Positions 35,629-49,400 of a stretch of 64,000 nt of DNA are shown one piece after another. The position numbers and the translations under genes were made by a program. How positions within the stretch are numbered: the first letter of the stretch is position 1; every line of letters starts with the position of its first letter. Source of the stretch: Rhipicephalus microplus (Eukaryota; Arthropoda; Arachnida; Ixodida; Ixodidae); assembly GCF_043290135.1 (NCBI RefSeq), contig NC_134709.1, positions 69,678,456 through 69,742,455 of the forward strand, read 5' to 3'. The notes beneath the pieces were generated by a model. The model did not search any database, was not told the origin of the DNA, and saw only the letters and a program-made list of their open reading frames with translations.

Positions 35629-37415
35629 TTCGTTCACTTACATCCACATAAATGGCGTTGATGTAGTCTGTCTTGGATCCATCAGCTGTGACACTTAAGA
35701 AGGGCCTCCTGCTGTCACCTATGAAGAATAGATAAGGCACAGCAGGCGTCAGCAACACATTACATTTGAATAAACACCTAAAAAGTTCTACCTAGACTTA
35801 CATGCGAGAATCTTAGGCGATCGATTCTTGGCCGCATTTCTTGTGTCCCGTGCAGTGTTGTATTCTTCCGGGTCAGGAAGTGGGCATATTCGGGCTAGTT
35901 CCTGAAGAAGAGATAGCAAGAGACCGTTATATTTATATTAAACACCTTAAAGGCCCGCATCATATCGCGTAGAGGAGGTTTCAGTTTAACTACAGATAAT
36001 CAAAGAACAAGAACAACAAATTCAAACACTGTACTTATTGCGCGAAATCCAAATTCTTAGTCTGTACTATGGTGCATAACTAGTATTACATGAATAATAG
36101 GTATATACACAGCTTGATTAATATTTACGCCATGTGCATTAGGTGATGACCAAATGAAAGTGTGCAACCAGCAGGTGAATAAATTCATCATGATTCGAAA
36201 AGCGTCCGATGAAATCTAGCACATGATTCCACAACCAAATGGTGTGTAAAATCAAGATCAACTGAAAGTTAAAATTTCACTCTCAATGTTGTAATGTTCA
36301 AACAATTATTGAATATTTTGGAAGTGCACCATTAGACATGAAGGTGCGTTATGAATTTACTGTGGGATTTTAAGGGGATTACGTCCTTTACCTCCTGCTA
36401 TAAATAACTGAACTGCGTTTTGATCATGAATACTTCAGTATACATTAATAAGCGCTGCCTAACTCCGAAGCTTTAAGCCCCACGTTAGTTCAGTTGTGCT
36501 GTTTTTTTGTGAAAAATTTGCCGGAACTATCGGTGAGACCCGGTTCCCAGCTCCCAGTATGTATGTGTCCTAGATGTTGGGCAAGCATCACAACTACCTT
36601 GTGGTGGGGTAAAAAATTGCAGAAGCATTCTTGAACGACAGTACGCGTACCACAAAACCAGTGTGAATGTGCTGTACAAATTGGGCAACTGTCAGTAGTC
36701 AAATACGGTGTTTAAAACAGTTAGGATTGCGTGGCCGAGACGAAGAGAAGAACGAGGAAGAGCAGCTGGCACGTTAGGTTGTTCTTGGATCTACGCCGCA
36801 ATATATGGCAGCGTCGAGATGCTCTGCTCTTCATCTCTAGGCATATTTGTCCGTTTAACGTGGTTTCCTACGAAAGAAGTCTTCGGATTTTACATACGAT
36901 TTGGTTGAAATGAAGGTGCCTGAACGTCCCACTTAGCATGCGTCAAGCACGTGCTCACTGTAGTCAAGAGGAGGGCGAGTAAGCGTCAAAAGCACGTGGA
37001 CGGAGTCGGGAAGAGTGAAAGCATGCACCTAGACTGAGTTTATAACATAGCGAGAGGGAATGAATGTGCACAATAAAATACACGCGCCCTAATGTTGTTG
37101 AATATGGTGCAAGAACAGAAACAAAAAAGAAACGTAGGAGGGAGTACACCTAGCGTCTACATGCGTACCTACTCAGACGCCGATCACCTCTCGATATCAC
37201 ACGCAAGGTTCACTTCCCGGCATGCTCCTATTTTCAGTTTTTAAGATGCGAGAGCATCGTAGAACTTGGCTGTGAGCTCGGGGCAGTGTTCGTTGTGCGG
37301 CATCCACAACCACATACTGCACATGCACAGCTGATTCTCTTCTCACACGTAGGTGCGCACTCTCCTCTCCCCCCTGTCAGGAACGAGTGCAGTACAGCAA
37401 ATCATTTCATACAGA

Positions 37416-37449
<34 letters not shown>

Positions 37450-40400
37450 AGGGTACACCAAGGGGTGGCACGAGTGTCACGGCGCAGTATAAAGCGTGCG
37501 TTCCCTGTTCTTGCGTCATTCGCCCTCTGAACAAGGGTGTGCGAAACGCTATGAAGAACGTCAATGTCGGCACTATAGTTGCAACGGCCGTGCCACCGGC
37601 GCGGAGCAGAGGAAGACTCGGTTAATGTCAGCGTCGGGAAGTGTACCCCGAACTTTGGGCCAGGGAAGCCTAACGTAAACGTCAACGTCGGGAGAAAACT
37701 TCTACGGAACCAGAACGGGCTCAGCATGTCGAAGTGGAACGTCAGAGTTATTAAGCCGACCCTGAACTCTGGACTCGGAAAGTTGATATGAAATGGCAGC
37801 GTCGAGCGGCAGCTCGTAATCCCGAAGCGACTAGGAGACGCGAATCTGCATCAAGAGCCATTGTCGACCACAGAGCTCCCGCGATGCCTCCTCTCCACAT
37901 CTCCCCCTACGGGCAGCCATAGTTGTATAACCAATGCTGCCCGCAGCTGAAGATGTGTAATTTTTATGGTTAGGTTTTAAAAGTTTTATGTGACACGTCT
38001 CCCTAATTTTGGTTTTGTTTCCTTCATAGAAGAGGTAAAATACCGAGTTGCATATTTTAGGGGATCTTTCTTTGTTATTCGACCATGGGTATAGTCGTGC
38101 TTTTTCAAAAAGAAAGCTTTCAACTGGAGCGTCAGCGAGAACTGATACGTAAGTAGCCAAGACAAGGTTCTTTGGGTAGAGAAGCTCGTGCGACGAATGT
38201 CAAAGCCAACTCATGGTGTGCGCACAAGGTCGAGGGCTATTTACCGGAGAGAGAAGCGGATGTTAGATGTGAATGGCTTGCATCTGACCCTGAGTTCAAA
38301 ATGAGACAAGACAGAGTGAAGGAAAATGTTTGGCTGTTTCATCAGCTTTTGCGTTGTTAAGTCTTTGACAATAGCCTGAATTTCTTTGCAATCCTGAAGA
38401 GAGTGCTAGGTCAGGACAAATAAAGAAGCGACAAAACTAAGCGTTCACGAATGTAAACGATTCTATTTTGCCGCAGCGGAGTATATACTCTCGGAAACGA
38501 AGAGCAAATAAAATGACATGACAGCAAGCACTCTTTTATACCATGCACGAAAATTATAATTAGTGCACAAAATATTCATGCTCTTTCTTCAGCAAGTGCT
38601 CAGCATGATTGCGGGTGAGTCATTATGTGCTGAATCCCAGGGATATCGAAGATCTTACTGGTCCGTTAATTGATGACTTGCCAGTACCCTTGTCTGGCGA
38701 AAGGCTGGCGTGCAACCGCACTTTGTACAATGCAGAGCAAGATTACTGTACTACCTTCGTCAAATGAAAGCCGTACAACGGCAAGCCTTAGCGATGGTAT
38801 AGTGCATGCCGTGCAGTTATCACCATTATCAGGCGCATGCCGGCAGCTCTGCTCATACATGTCTATGGTGATAAGTGGACGGCGCGCGCTGAAAGATCGT
38901 GAAGGCTTGGGGCTGTGCCAGTTTCATTTGGTTTAGATGGCGTATTTCATTCTTAACTATGTGCCCGAGGCATGGCTTCACAGTATAGCGATATGCCATA
39001 CATGATGATTTGATTGATTTGTGGGTTTTAACGTCCTAAAACCACCATATGGTTATGAGAGACACCGTAGGGGAGGGCACCACAAATTTCGACCACCAAG
39101 GGTTACTTAACGGGCGCACAAATGACATGGGCTTATAGCATTTCCGCCTTCATCGAAAATGCGACCGCCGAAGCTAGCATTCAATCATGCAACCTACGCG
39201 TCAGCAGCCGAGTAACTTAGCCACTAGACCACCGTAGCGGGGCTGGTGTGTCATACATTACTTCCGATGAGCATTCAACAAAAGTTTTTCGCAATATTTT
39301 TCAAGCAATATTTTAATTGGGCGCCAGTGTGCATCAACAAGGCCAAGAACACATAAATATTTTATATACTTCTTAAGGGCTGAAAGAGGTGTTTATGCGC
39401 ACATAATGAACAATTATTAGACAAGACCAAGGAGACACTCACTGTTATGCAGACTTAGCGCTATTGATTTGACTATAGAATTTGATAAATGCGTTGTACT
39501 TTACTGAAGTGCTACAGCTACTCACTAAAGTCGTAGGTGTTCATTGCTCAATGCAAGAACGGTCAACATTTGTTTGATTCTACTGCATCAAAGATTTTGG
39601 GATGTTAAACCCCACAAATCAATCAACACTGCATCAACGCATGCACACAGCCACACATGCCGACGTTCTGTTAAACACATACAAAATTCTGCAATAAGAA
39701 TTTCTAATACGCACAGAACGGAATAAAATAAAACATTCAATAAATACTTACCTCGTACTCAAGATCTATGGCACTCTTTCCGGTTGATGCACTCTTGGCC
39801 TTAAGTTTCTGGTACAAAGTCACGAACTCTTTGACGGAGAGCTTGTGATTTTTCGAGCACAGAATCTCCACCAGAGCCATGTAGGCAAAAATGTACTGCT
39901 CCTGTGAAGAAAGTCATATACTGTAGCCATAAATGCGCAGGCTAAATAATTTCAATTAGGCGTAGCACTTGTTGTGTTAGCTTATACTGAAACGCAGCGT
40001 GATGCATCTGAATCTATTAAAAAAAAACCACTGGAAGCCAGTGGTCAGCGTCACTTCTTTACCGCCGGTTGTAGTAGAGCGTCCATTCACAACTGAAACG
40101 AATGGCACTTTTAAAGGAATCTCAGGCCAGGACTAAGGAATATAACGATTAAGAAGAAAACAGAACACCAAGCAATGTAAAAAACAACATATTCCTAAAA
40201 GACCGTTTCAGCTCTGAACAAGGATGCCGTGTGAGGGGGAAAACATCTTATTCAGAATATATGTTTGACTTTGGTTCACGTCAGACTATTTTTTTCGTCC
40301 ACGTCATTCCCTGGAAAGGTGGGATTCTGCCAAACTCTGAACTTCAGTACAAGAATAGATGAGGAAGTATAGTCGGACACTAATTGGGGAGGCTGCAGCA

Positions 40401-43400
40401 TTTGCACTTCAGCGGCTGATTCACAAGAGCCTGTACCAAAGGACGCGCATTACAGAATTGCGTCATCAACAGACAGGCGGTGATCCCGCCTTCAGAGAAC
40501 GTTCCCAAGTGCATGGACGCGAGTGTTTCTTTTGTCGCCAAGGTGATCGGTTGCCGCACTTTGGCAGTCCTGGTGAGGCAACCGTATGGTAGTCATGTCC
40601 GACTGCTGGTTGTGGTTACCTTAGGGCTCAGGTAATAAACACGTGATGCTATGCCCAGTAACAGATAACAGGAAAGCAATTGACAAGACAAGCATCCGGA
40701 AAAAGTGGGCAACATGAAACAGCGCTCGCGTGCGCGCCGTCTCCTTTGAAATGTGAATATTTCTTCAGTATTTTTTTACATGAAAATAAACGCTCTTCAC
40801 TTTATTATATAAATAAAATGCATTAGATATGTGTACTTTTACGCATAAAGGAAGTTGGTCAGAATTGAGTTACTTACTTTTCAAAGGTTTGGTTCCACAT
40901 TACAATATTTTAGAACTCTACAATGTTATGGAAATGCACAGTATGCCAAAAATAAATTTGTTGTTTTAGATTTGCGAGATCGCACAGTAAACAAAAAAAG
41001 TACGCAATGGCGTCAGAAAAAACGCAAGTCGATTTGGTTAGAATACATTCTTCTGTTCAGGTTCACGACAAATTGTTGGTGGACATGCTTATTTTTTTTT
41101 CATGATGGCGTAAAAAAAAAAAACTACCTTTAGCCTAGAAGGCAACGTTGTAAAAATCACCACGATTGCTGATTTCTAGGAAATACTCATTATAGGTGGG
41201 CAATTTCCGGTGCGCCGATACTGTTTCACGTGTATACACGTTATAAGCAAGGACATCAAGTAGGTGAGGAAAGAAAATATGAGGAATTTTCTTACCAGGG
41301 ACTCGACTAGGTTGACCCTGCTCTGGCGCATGGTGTGGAGATGGGCTACGAGATTCACCTCACCCTCTGCCTCTGCTTGAGAGAGCATGCTGTCCACCAA
41401 GACCAGTGTTCCCGTACGGCCAATGCCCCCACTGAAAAGGAAAAAAAATTAAGTTGCAAACTTCACCCGAAGTCATAGAACAAACAAGCTGTTCTGCAGA
41501 AGTTGCGACAATAATAATAGGTCTGGTAAAGTATTGTCGTTGAGAGTTTGGCGGACACCCGCCTGGCCTGTAAAAGACATGGACGAATTTAACACAGCAC
41601 CGAACAAGGTGAAAATATAGTCAGAAGACGTTTCGGTTCCCCTATTGGAGCCTTGTTCCCAATGAAGCATGAGCAGCAAGATCGCTTATTTATAAAGTCG
41701 TCTAAACAGATACTCCAGGCTTCGCGTATACACTGCCAAAAAATTACCAGCTTTTGTTCGGCGTGTGCGCCTTCTTTTGAAAGAACAATGATTCGAGATG
41801 AAGCCGTAGCAAGAGTTTCTTTTCGGTGGTCAAGATTGAGACATCTTCCCAGTTGACCATAAGACTCGTGGATACAACGTGCTCGGCAGGTGTATTTGAC
41901 ATCATCTTCTTGTTTTTCACGTCATTACAGTGTTCGCGTAACCTTTTCTTCAAATTTACGCTGCCGACGATGTAAGTTTGCGTGCGATCGGAGCACGTTA
42001 TTTCGTCGACGACACCTGGGAAATTCTCCCGCTTTAACTTGTCCTTCACGTTTGTAAGGCTGTGTCGAAGTTTTTGCGCTGGTTTATAGAATACCTGCAA
42101 GTCGTCGAAGCGTAAGATTCTGGCGAGTGCCTCCCTAAAACTCGGCACCTACGGCATCGACGCTCTTAGAGAAAAAAATCAGGCGTGAAGTTTGATATTC
42201 CGTGGGTTTATAAGTAATAATTGCCTAACAGGTGGCATTGTGTGTATATATACTTTGAAATAACATTACTAAAAGGCTCTATTGCTTATCACAGAATATC
42301 CGCGGAGTGAATTATGATGAGTAGGGCGAAGCGTTCATTTCTCCGTCCATCCGTCTGTCTGTGTATCCATTCATTCACACGTCTGTTCGTCAATGCATTC
42401 GTTCGCCTGTGTGTCTGTACGTGCATTCATGCTTCTGTCCACCCGTGGGTCATCCCGTGCTTCCGGCTTCTGTCCGTCCGTCTGTCTGCACATTCATGTT
42501 TCCGTCCGCGCTTCCGTCCGTGCTTCCGTCCATGCGTCCGTGCCTTTGTCCGTCCGTCCGGACGCTTGGACGAGTGGACAAACGGACGGACGCTTCGCCC
42601 CACTCATAATAATTCACTTCGTAGATATGCTGTATTTTTATAGTTGAACCGGCCGTGAAAGTTGAAGATGAACTGGATAGATGATTGAGACGGGTAGCCA
42701 CATTTGGCGAGCTCCCGTTGAATGGTCTCCCCGTTTCTATGTCAGTCTTCTTTGCTTGAGCAAGTCAACTTAGCATGTTGTAAGAGTGTAGATACGACAG
42801 AGCACCAGTGGCCGGAAGGATCACTTTTGGCATGAAGTAGCGGTCATGGTGCTTTTCCTGTGGCCAGAGAACTCCAAGCGCCCGTGTTCGCGTTTTACGA
42901 GGACGTCAAGGAAACGAAGGCGCCTTCTAATTCTTCTTCAACCATGAATCGATCCCGATCCTCCTCACTCCGTGACGAGACGCGAGACAACCCTGATAAG
43001 GCGTGCCCAAACTCCCTCTTTAACGACACCACACATTCAACACTACATACAAGGCAAGAACGGGTCTCCTGCTTGCATGGTCTGTGGTGGCTTTCCGGAT
43101 AATGCTCACGTTCTGCGGGATTGTCCAGGTGGTCGCACAACCATGGGCGAGAGCCTCAAGCACATACCTATAAACCTTGGACCTGCGGCTCTGGAGGAGG
43201 GCTGGCGGACTCCTCCCCAGACGTCATGAAGGCACTGCTCCAGCATTTTCAACTTCTTTGTATTTCTGATGGATAGCCCCCCCCCCCCCCACCTTTTTAT
43301 AGTAGACACGGACTTGGGTTCCTTTATTTTTAATAAAGTTGTTCTCTCCCTTTTTATCGAGCCTTCGATTGAATTCCGCTGAGTTGGAAAGGCCGACAAG

Positions 43401-46400
43401 GCGTCACGTCGCAAAATGCAAAAGCAATCGTCAATATACAGCAAGGGAATTTGTTCAGTGGTACGGTAAATGAGGACCAAGCACGACTCTTGATCGCTTC
43501 CGTGGTGAGGTTCGTGACGGCGAAAGACACGAATGCACCCATGGCAGTGCCTTGTCCTTCTTTTGAGATCTTGTTCCAAAAACGTTAGGTAAGTGTTCTG
43601 CAAGCAGAGCTGGAGAAGCGTCGTAATGTCTGCAACCATTAATGATGTCCGGCTTGGTAGTGTCCCGTCTGACTAGAGGGGCACTGTGCACACTTGAACG
43701 GCAAGCACGGTACATACGCTCATAAACAGAGACTTGACATCAAGACACTAGCACTTCGTCTTCTTCTAGTGACAAGTCACGCACCTTGTCAATAAAATCG
43801 GCAGGATTTCTGATATGCGTCTGAGTCCGGCCAACAAGAGGGGAGAGAATTCTGTGCAGATAGTCAGACAGCTTGAATAACGGTGAATGGGTCAAATGGA
43901 ATATAGCGTGCAAAGGCGAATGCACATAAGGTTTATGTGTTTTTGGGGGGCCATATAAAGCCGTAGCGGAGCCGTTAGTGCACAAGATTGAAAAGTACAA
44001 ATGTTTATACAAATTGAATAATATAAATGTAAGAAAGCAGTTTTTGTAGATCTCTTTGAAGCTTTGAAGTAGGATCCTTGCTTAGGCAAGCGTAAAGGCA
44101 CCCTGACGTGCAGATATCTTGTTCACGTAGTGCTCTGTTCCTAGTAAAACAGTAGTGTTGCCTTTGACAGCAGCAAGAATAACGATTTTCTGCTTATTAC
44201 GTAAAGACTTGATGACCTCACGTTTTTTGAAGGACAAAGGGGAGGGTGGTGGTAAAGCTTTGGTTGTTTCCGCAGACGTGAGGACAACAAGGTTAAAGCA
44301 CGCGTGCGGGCTTAATCTTTTTGGGTAGCTTCTGCTAGATGACGGCACTTTCTACAGCACAGACGAACTTCCTGTGGTGCCTTGCAGCGCTTGCGTTTAA
44401 GTTAAAGCAAAGGTTGAGGACATCGACTTCAGTGACGTTCGGGTTGTGAGACAAAATATTACACGCAGTTGTGTTGGATGAATTTCCAGTTACGTATAAA
44501 AATTGAAATGTTCTTTCTAGCTTCTTGTCGTGCGACAGCTCGCACTGGTGGCTTTGAAGGTTAGCGTTGTAATTCACATGCAACTGTATGCTTGGAAATT
44601 GTTTGGGATAATCGAATTCAATACTTTATCGTGTAAAGAAAGCTTGGTTCTCTAAATACCGGATTTTATTGTGTGGTTATTTTATTAATGCACTCAAGTT
44701 AATGCATTGTTTTTTACATAGAGAAGGAAGAAAGGAATGACAGGGAAGTTAGCCAGTTCTCAGACCGGCTCGCTGCGCAGTGCTTGGAAAGGGGGTAAGA
44801 GAAACAAACGATGACAGAAAACGGATACTAAGAAAGGAAAAAAAACACAACAGCACGATCAACGACACTGCTTACGGTCCATCTCTGAGACCACTTGCGC
44901 ACAAAAAGTGCAACCAATGCTCTCATTTATTTGCATGCTGAGGATAGTCTCGACCAGTGTCTTAAGACTCTTTATTTTGCCCATTGGCAATTGTCAAGTC
45001 TCTCTAGAACTTTCTAAAGTTATTTATTGTCGCACTGAAGTGAGATCACTCACAGAGAAGATTAGAGAAAAAATCATTCACATGCAACAGCTGTGGCGCA
45101 GCAACAGTTGTCGCATGTGAATTGGGTAGCTGATCATTCTGGTTTGAAACGAATAAGTCTTCGTAAAGGTCGCACCTAGCCACAACGGCAAAAGAGTGTA
45201 TCTTCACCTCTGGTTATTCCCGACGGAAGATGAAGCGGTAGGTGTGGGTCCAAGTTATGAAGACGGAAAAAAAAATGCCGTTGACTTCGACTGAGCGAGC
45301 GTCAGTTCTCGGGCAAGTGATCGAAGCCTTGTAGCGGCGTCTGTTCTTGATAATGGTATAGATGGACAAGGGGCATCATCACGAGCAGATCGGGCCACTT
45401 CATCTGCACGGTCGTTTCTGTCGATGCCGCAGTGGCTCAATATCCATTGATACGCTATGTCATGCTACTTCAGCCCGGTGATGAAGCTCTCTTATCAGCG
45501 ACGGTCTGTTCATTTGATCTATGTCAATATGGCAAGGTGATGCCCTGGAGGGCTGCTCTGGAGTAGAAGAAGATTGACGCTGTCATGTCTATGGTGGTTT
45601 CTTCAACTAGGAACTCCACAGCAGTACGGATGGTGGTGTATTCTGCAGCCTTTGATGATGTCTTGAACTTTATCGTGACGGAGATCTCCGAAATTGCCAT
45701 TTTGAACTTTCTGTGAGCAGAGATCAACTCGACTTCGTACGAGCGAGTCTAACGTTACACGCTGATCATCATATTTATAGACAGGAACTATGTTTCTTTC
45801 CTCGATAAACGAATAGCCTAAAATTATATTCTCCATGAATCAATGTCACTTCTCCCAGTACTCCTGTAGTCCGCCATGGTGGATGAGGGGCACGGTGCGC
45901 TGGTTCGGACCCTTTAGCCGCGGGTCCGATTGCGGGCTGCGGTGGTCGTCTTTCGGTTCAGGCGAAATGGTTAAGGTCTGGGTGCTGTGTGATGTCAGCC
46001 CACGTTAAAGAAAACCAGATGGTCAAAATTTTCAGAACCCTCTACTACGGCGTCCTTTATAATGATACGTGGTTTTTGGACGCATAACTTCAGATAATAT
46101 TATTACTATCCCTCTGTTCACAGCCACAAATGACGGTGGATTATCGCTTGCACAGTTGAAAAACACTAAGCAAAGCGTATTGCATTGCACCTTATAGAAG
46201 GTGAACCAGCGTGCGAAATGACAAGAAAGCTGTTTGATAATGCAACGCGCACCTGTCATGTGTGCGATGAAAACTACGAGTGAGTTTTGAAGATTTGTAT
46301 TACAGCTGAAAGAAAATGCGTAGTTGCTGTAATCCGCCAAATTAACTATCAGTAAAAGCGTCATAAATCTTTGGTAATCGTCGTCTGGTATTGGTGCTCT

Positions 46401-49400
46401 TCATAGCCATGAATAATTGAAGTACTTTAAAAGACACTCTGTGGCATTAGGTAAGTTCTTTCTTTGTGAAACAGTCGTTTTTTAGTTTGCACACCGGGCG
46501 GCTTGTTAATGCCAAAAACTTCATTAAAGAGCTATAGGAATAGCTTTTACGGATGTTTCAGGAGATGTTCGCATTGTTTATTGTCTGGCTTGCTAGTCTC
46601 GGTGTTGGGTGATCACACTGACTAATTCAATGAAACCCCAAAGAAGAACACTGTTGCAAAACAGTGAGAATTGGTTAATTCTTCACAATCTTAATAAAAA
46701 ATACTACTGGCTTCAAAAAAGCAGGACTTGTTTCAAAACTAAATCAGCCTTTCAACTTTGAAGGTAACTTATGGCCTCAGAACCGCATGCATCCCGTTCT
46801 GCGTGTAGGCCCACCAGTTCACCTTTAGCAATTCGGAGTTCTTGGGTTTCGGGAGGATTCTTATCCAACAAGGTCACCTACACTGAGACTGTCCAGTGTT
46901 TTTGAAACCAGTCAAATACAAGGTGACCCGACCATCACTTTGAGCGAGTAATAGCCTATTTATTACACATCAAAGACAGGTAACAAACGACTGGGGTACT
47001 TTCTCGTAGCTAAGGCCGCCTATTAAGGCCCTATCTCCAATCCTTAACCAGATTTTGGTCCTCCGATCTTGAAGAAGCACCGAGGTGCCTTCACTGCATT
47101 TTGGGTGACGACGGAAACCATTTTCATGCGGGCCATGAGCTACCACTGTTGATATAGATTGGTGCTGTCATTGCGTGATCCCGTCTAGCATCATAAATTT
47201 TCTTGTTTCCGAGATAATAACAGCAGAACGTTATGTCCCAATAAAGGAAAATAAGTGAACTGGATTACACACTGCCTCAGAGCAACGGCGAGAAAAATGT
47301 TTTCCCACATTGGGTTCTTCATGGAATCATTGCGTCAACCAGGCACTGTCAGGTTTGTTACTTCTCTGTGAATATTGTGATTTCAGAATTATGTTAATGA
47401 GTACCTTGCGCAGAGCAGGTCTTGATGTCGGTTCTCAGTATTATGATTGCTCATACCTGCAATGAACGATGACAGGGTGGTCATCATGTGGCTGGAAATC
47501 CCAAATGCGTCTGAGAAATGGCAGCAGGGCGTCTGGGTAGAGAGGAACGCCATGGTCTGGCCATGTGGTGAAGTGAAACTGAACCACTGTTCGTGTCTTG
47601 TTTTCCTGGTGAAGTAGAAAAGACAATATTAATACAGCTTGTGTTGTAACTGCAGCACTCTAAAAAGTTGAGAATCGAGTATTTGGGTTTTCAGAAACGT
47701 ACGCTATTCAAATACTCGATTTTTCTAGCAATTTCACATCCATCGAAAATGCAGTCACCGCAGCCGGGATTCGATTCCATGACCTGCAGGTTGGCAGCCA
47801 AGTACTTCAGCCGCCAGACCACCACGGCAGGTGGTTTTCAAAAAAGGGAACATGGGGAACTAAAATGACCAATATTGTTATTGTGTAGTGGAAACGCTCC
47901 CCAAGTACTTAATCTTTTTTAGAGTGTAAGACCTTCATAACGTAGCCGTTCCACATTATAGCTGAAGCTTTCTTATCAAATTAAGTGTTGGGCTAGTTTG
48001 TGCATGTTTATTGTCTGAAAAAAAAACACCGCCCAAGTATACGTAGACAAAAGATAAAAGACGCAAAATGCTGTGTGCCTTCTTTATAGTTTAGCAAAGT
48101 TTCAATTTGAGAAATTAGTACTGCGTTTTAATGTGATTGCGCTGAGGGAAATGTACATACGACTGACGGAAAACAAGACAGAACACGAGGTGCACATTTG
48201 CACCTCGTGTGCAGTCCTATTTGCCATCAGTCATTTGTGCATTTCGCTCAGAGCAAGCACAATTCCCTGTCACTGTTGTCAACATTTTTTTGTGCACTGT
48301 CTCTTTTCTTTTGCAGAAAATTAACTGGACATTCGTTCAGAATCAGTGAAATAAGTTATTAAATTTAGAATACGGTTATCGTGTGCAAGATGTGAAAACA
48401 ATAATACAGCACTCAATATTGGCAGACACATTTTCACCTGCATTAGAGTTCAGAAGAGTTTTTCTTAATCAACATTCTTATTTTGTGAGTCTCTGCTATA
48501 ATGAAAATCATGCTGAGTATGAACACATCATGAAATCAGTGTCATTCTTCAACTTTAGTTTTCATGTAAAACACCAAGCGATCTCGACATTCAACAGCAG
48601 TATTCTTTACAAGCCATTTTTCATGCAGGCGTTCCACAATCCGACGCCAGAAGCATAGGTTGCATTACCATTAAATGAACTCAAATAAATTATTTTCAGT
48701 AAATACACTTCTTCGTTCACATAGTTGCGTATTACAAAACACACTCAGTTCGCATTGTTTCTATATTTGATTTATTGCACGACGTGCTGCTCCACGTTTC
48801 TATGGGTGTCGTAATTCTTGTCTTCCTTCTTTTGACAAACATAAAGCTATTTAAACAGTGAATATTTACTTCGATAATCCTTGTCGCTTCATTTTTTTAT
48901 TTGTTTCGTCTCTCATGGTATTCGCAGCTTCTGTACGTTTCCACGCCTTTATTGCTGAACAACGCGTTGACATAGATGTTACAGTACTCGGCTGCTATTC
49001 CGAAGGTCGCGGCTTTGATCCCGGCCACGACAGTCGCGTTTAGATCTAAGCCTAATTCTATAGAAGCCTGTGTACTGTACAATGTAAGGGCACGTTAATA
49101 AACACTAGATGGTTAAAAACTTTCACACCCTCCACCACGTCACTCCTCTACCATATTGTGGTTTCAGGACGCTTAGCTACTGGTATTGAATAACAAGTAA
49201 CTCACTGCCGTGGGCAGTGCTCTTGCCATTGAAAGTGAGCAGTAAATTTAAATGAGTATAAAGCAATAAAAATACTTGATGTCATAGGCGCAGAAAGTTG
49301 AGAAATTCACGACCTGCTTTCAATCTGGCTTATGACAGGTAGTCTGTGAGATTTCAAATGTTCTACAAAAGGGACTTGATGTTAGAGGTTAATAATTCTG

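Larger units (their letters stand above)
41650..44600 (-). pseudogene. Penelope-like element, fragmented, with two insertions
   Basis: The minus strand, high to low, reads: N-terminal LERTFQFLYV...LNLCFNLNAS; EVIKSLRNKQKIVILAAVKG; LYGPPKTHKP and LFKLSDYLHRILSPL; LLYIDDCFCILRRD (RT YxDD); a thumb-like region at 42960-42640; and a GIY-YIG endonuclease at 42148-41744 (QTYIVGSVNLKKRLREH). These are the blocks of Penelope-like elements. Frames are broken throughout. It is interrupted at 42962-43312 by a plus-strand LINE piece and at 42306-42615 by a foldback repeat. It lies in the intron that splits the D1 active-site motif. Confidence 0.85.

Noticed and set aside
37560..37800. Possible tandem repeat with ~57-base period around AACGTC
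   Set aside because: Units are too diverged to align by eye. It is noted only in the intron entry.
42314..42647. Repeat proteins with SVRPSV-type units; possible CRISPR-like array
   Set aside because: It is a degenerate CGTCCGTC minisatellite with no regular spacers, in a eukaryote.
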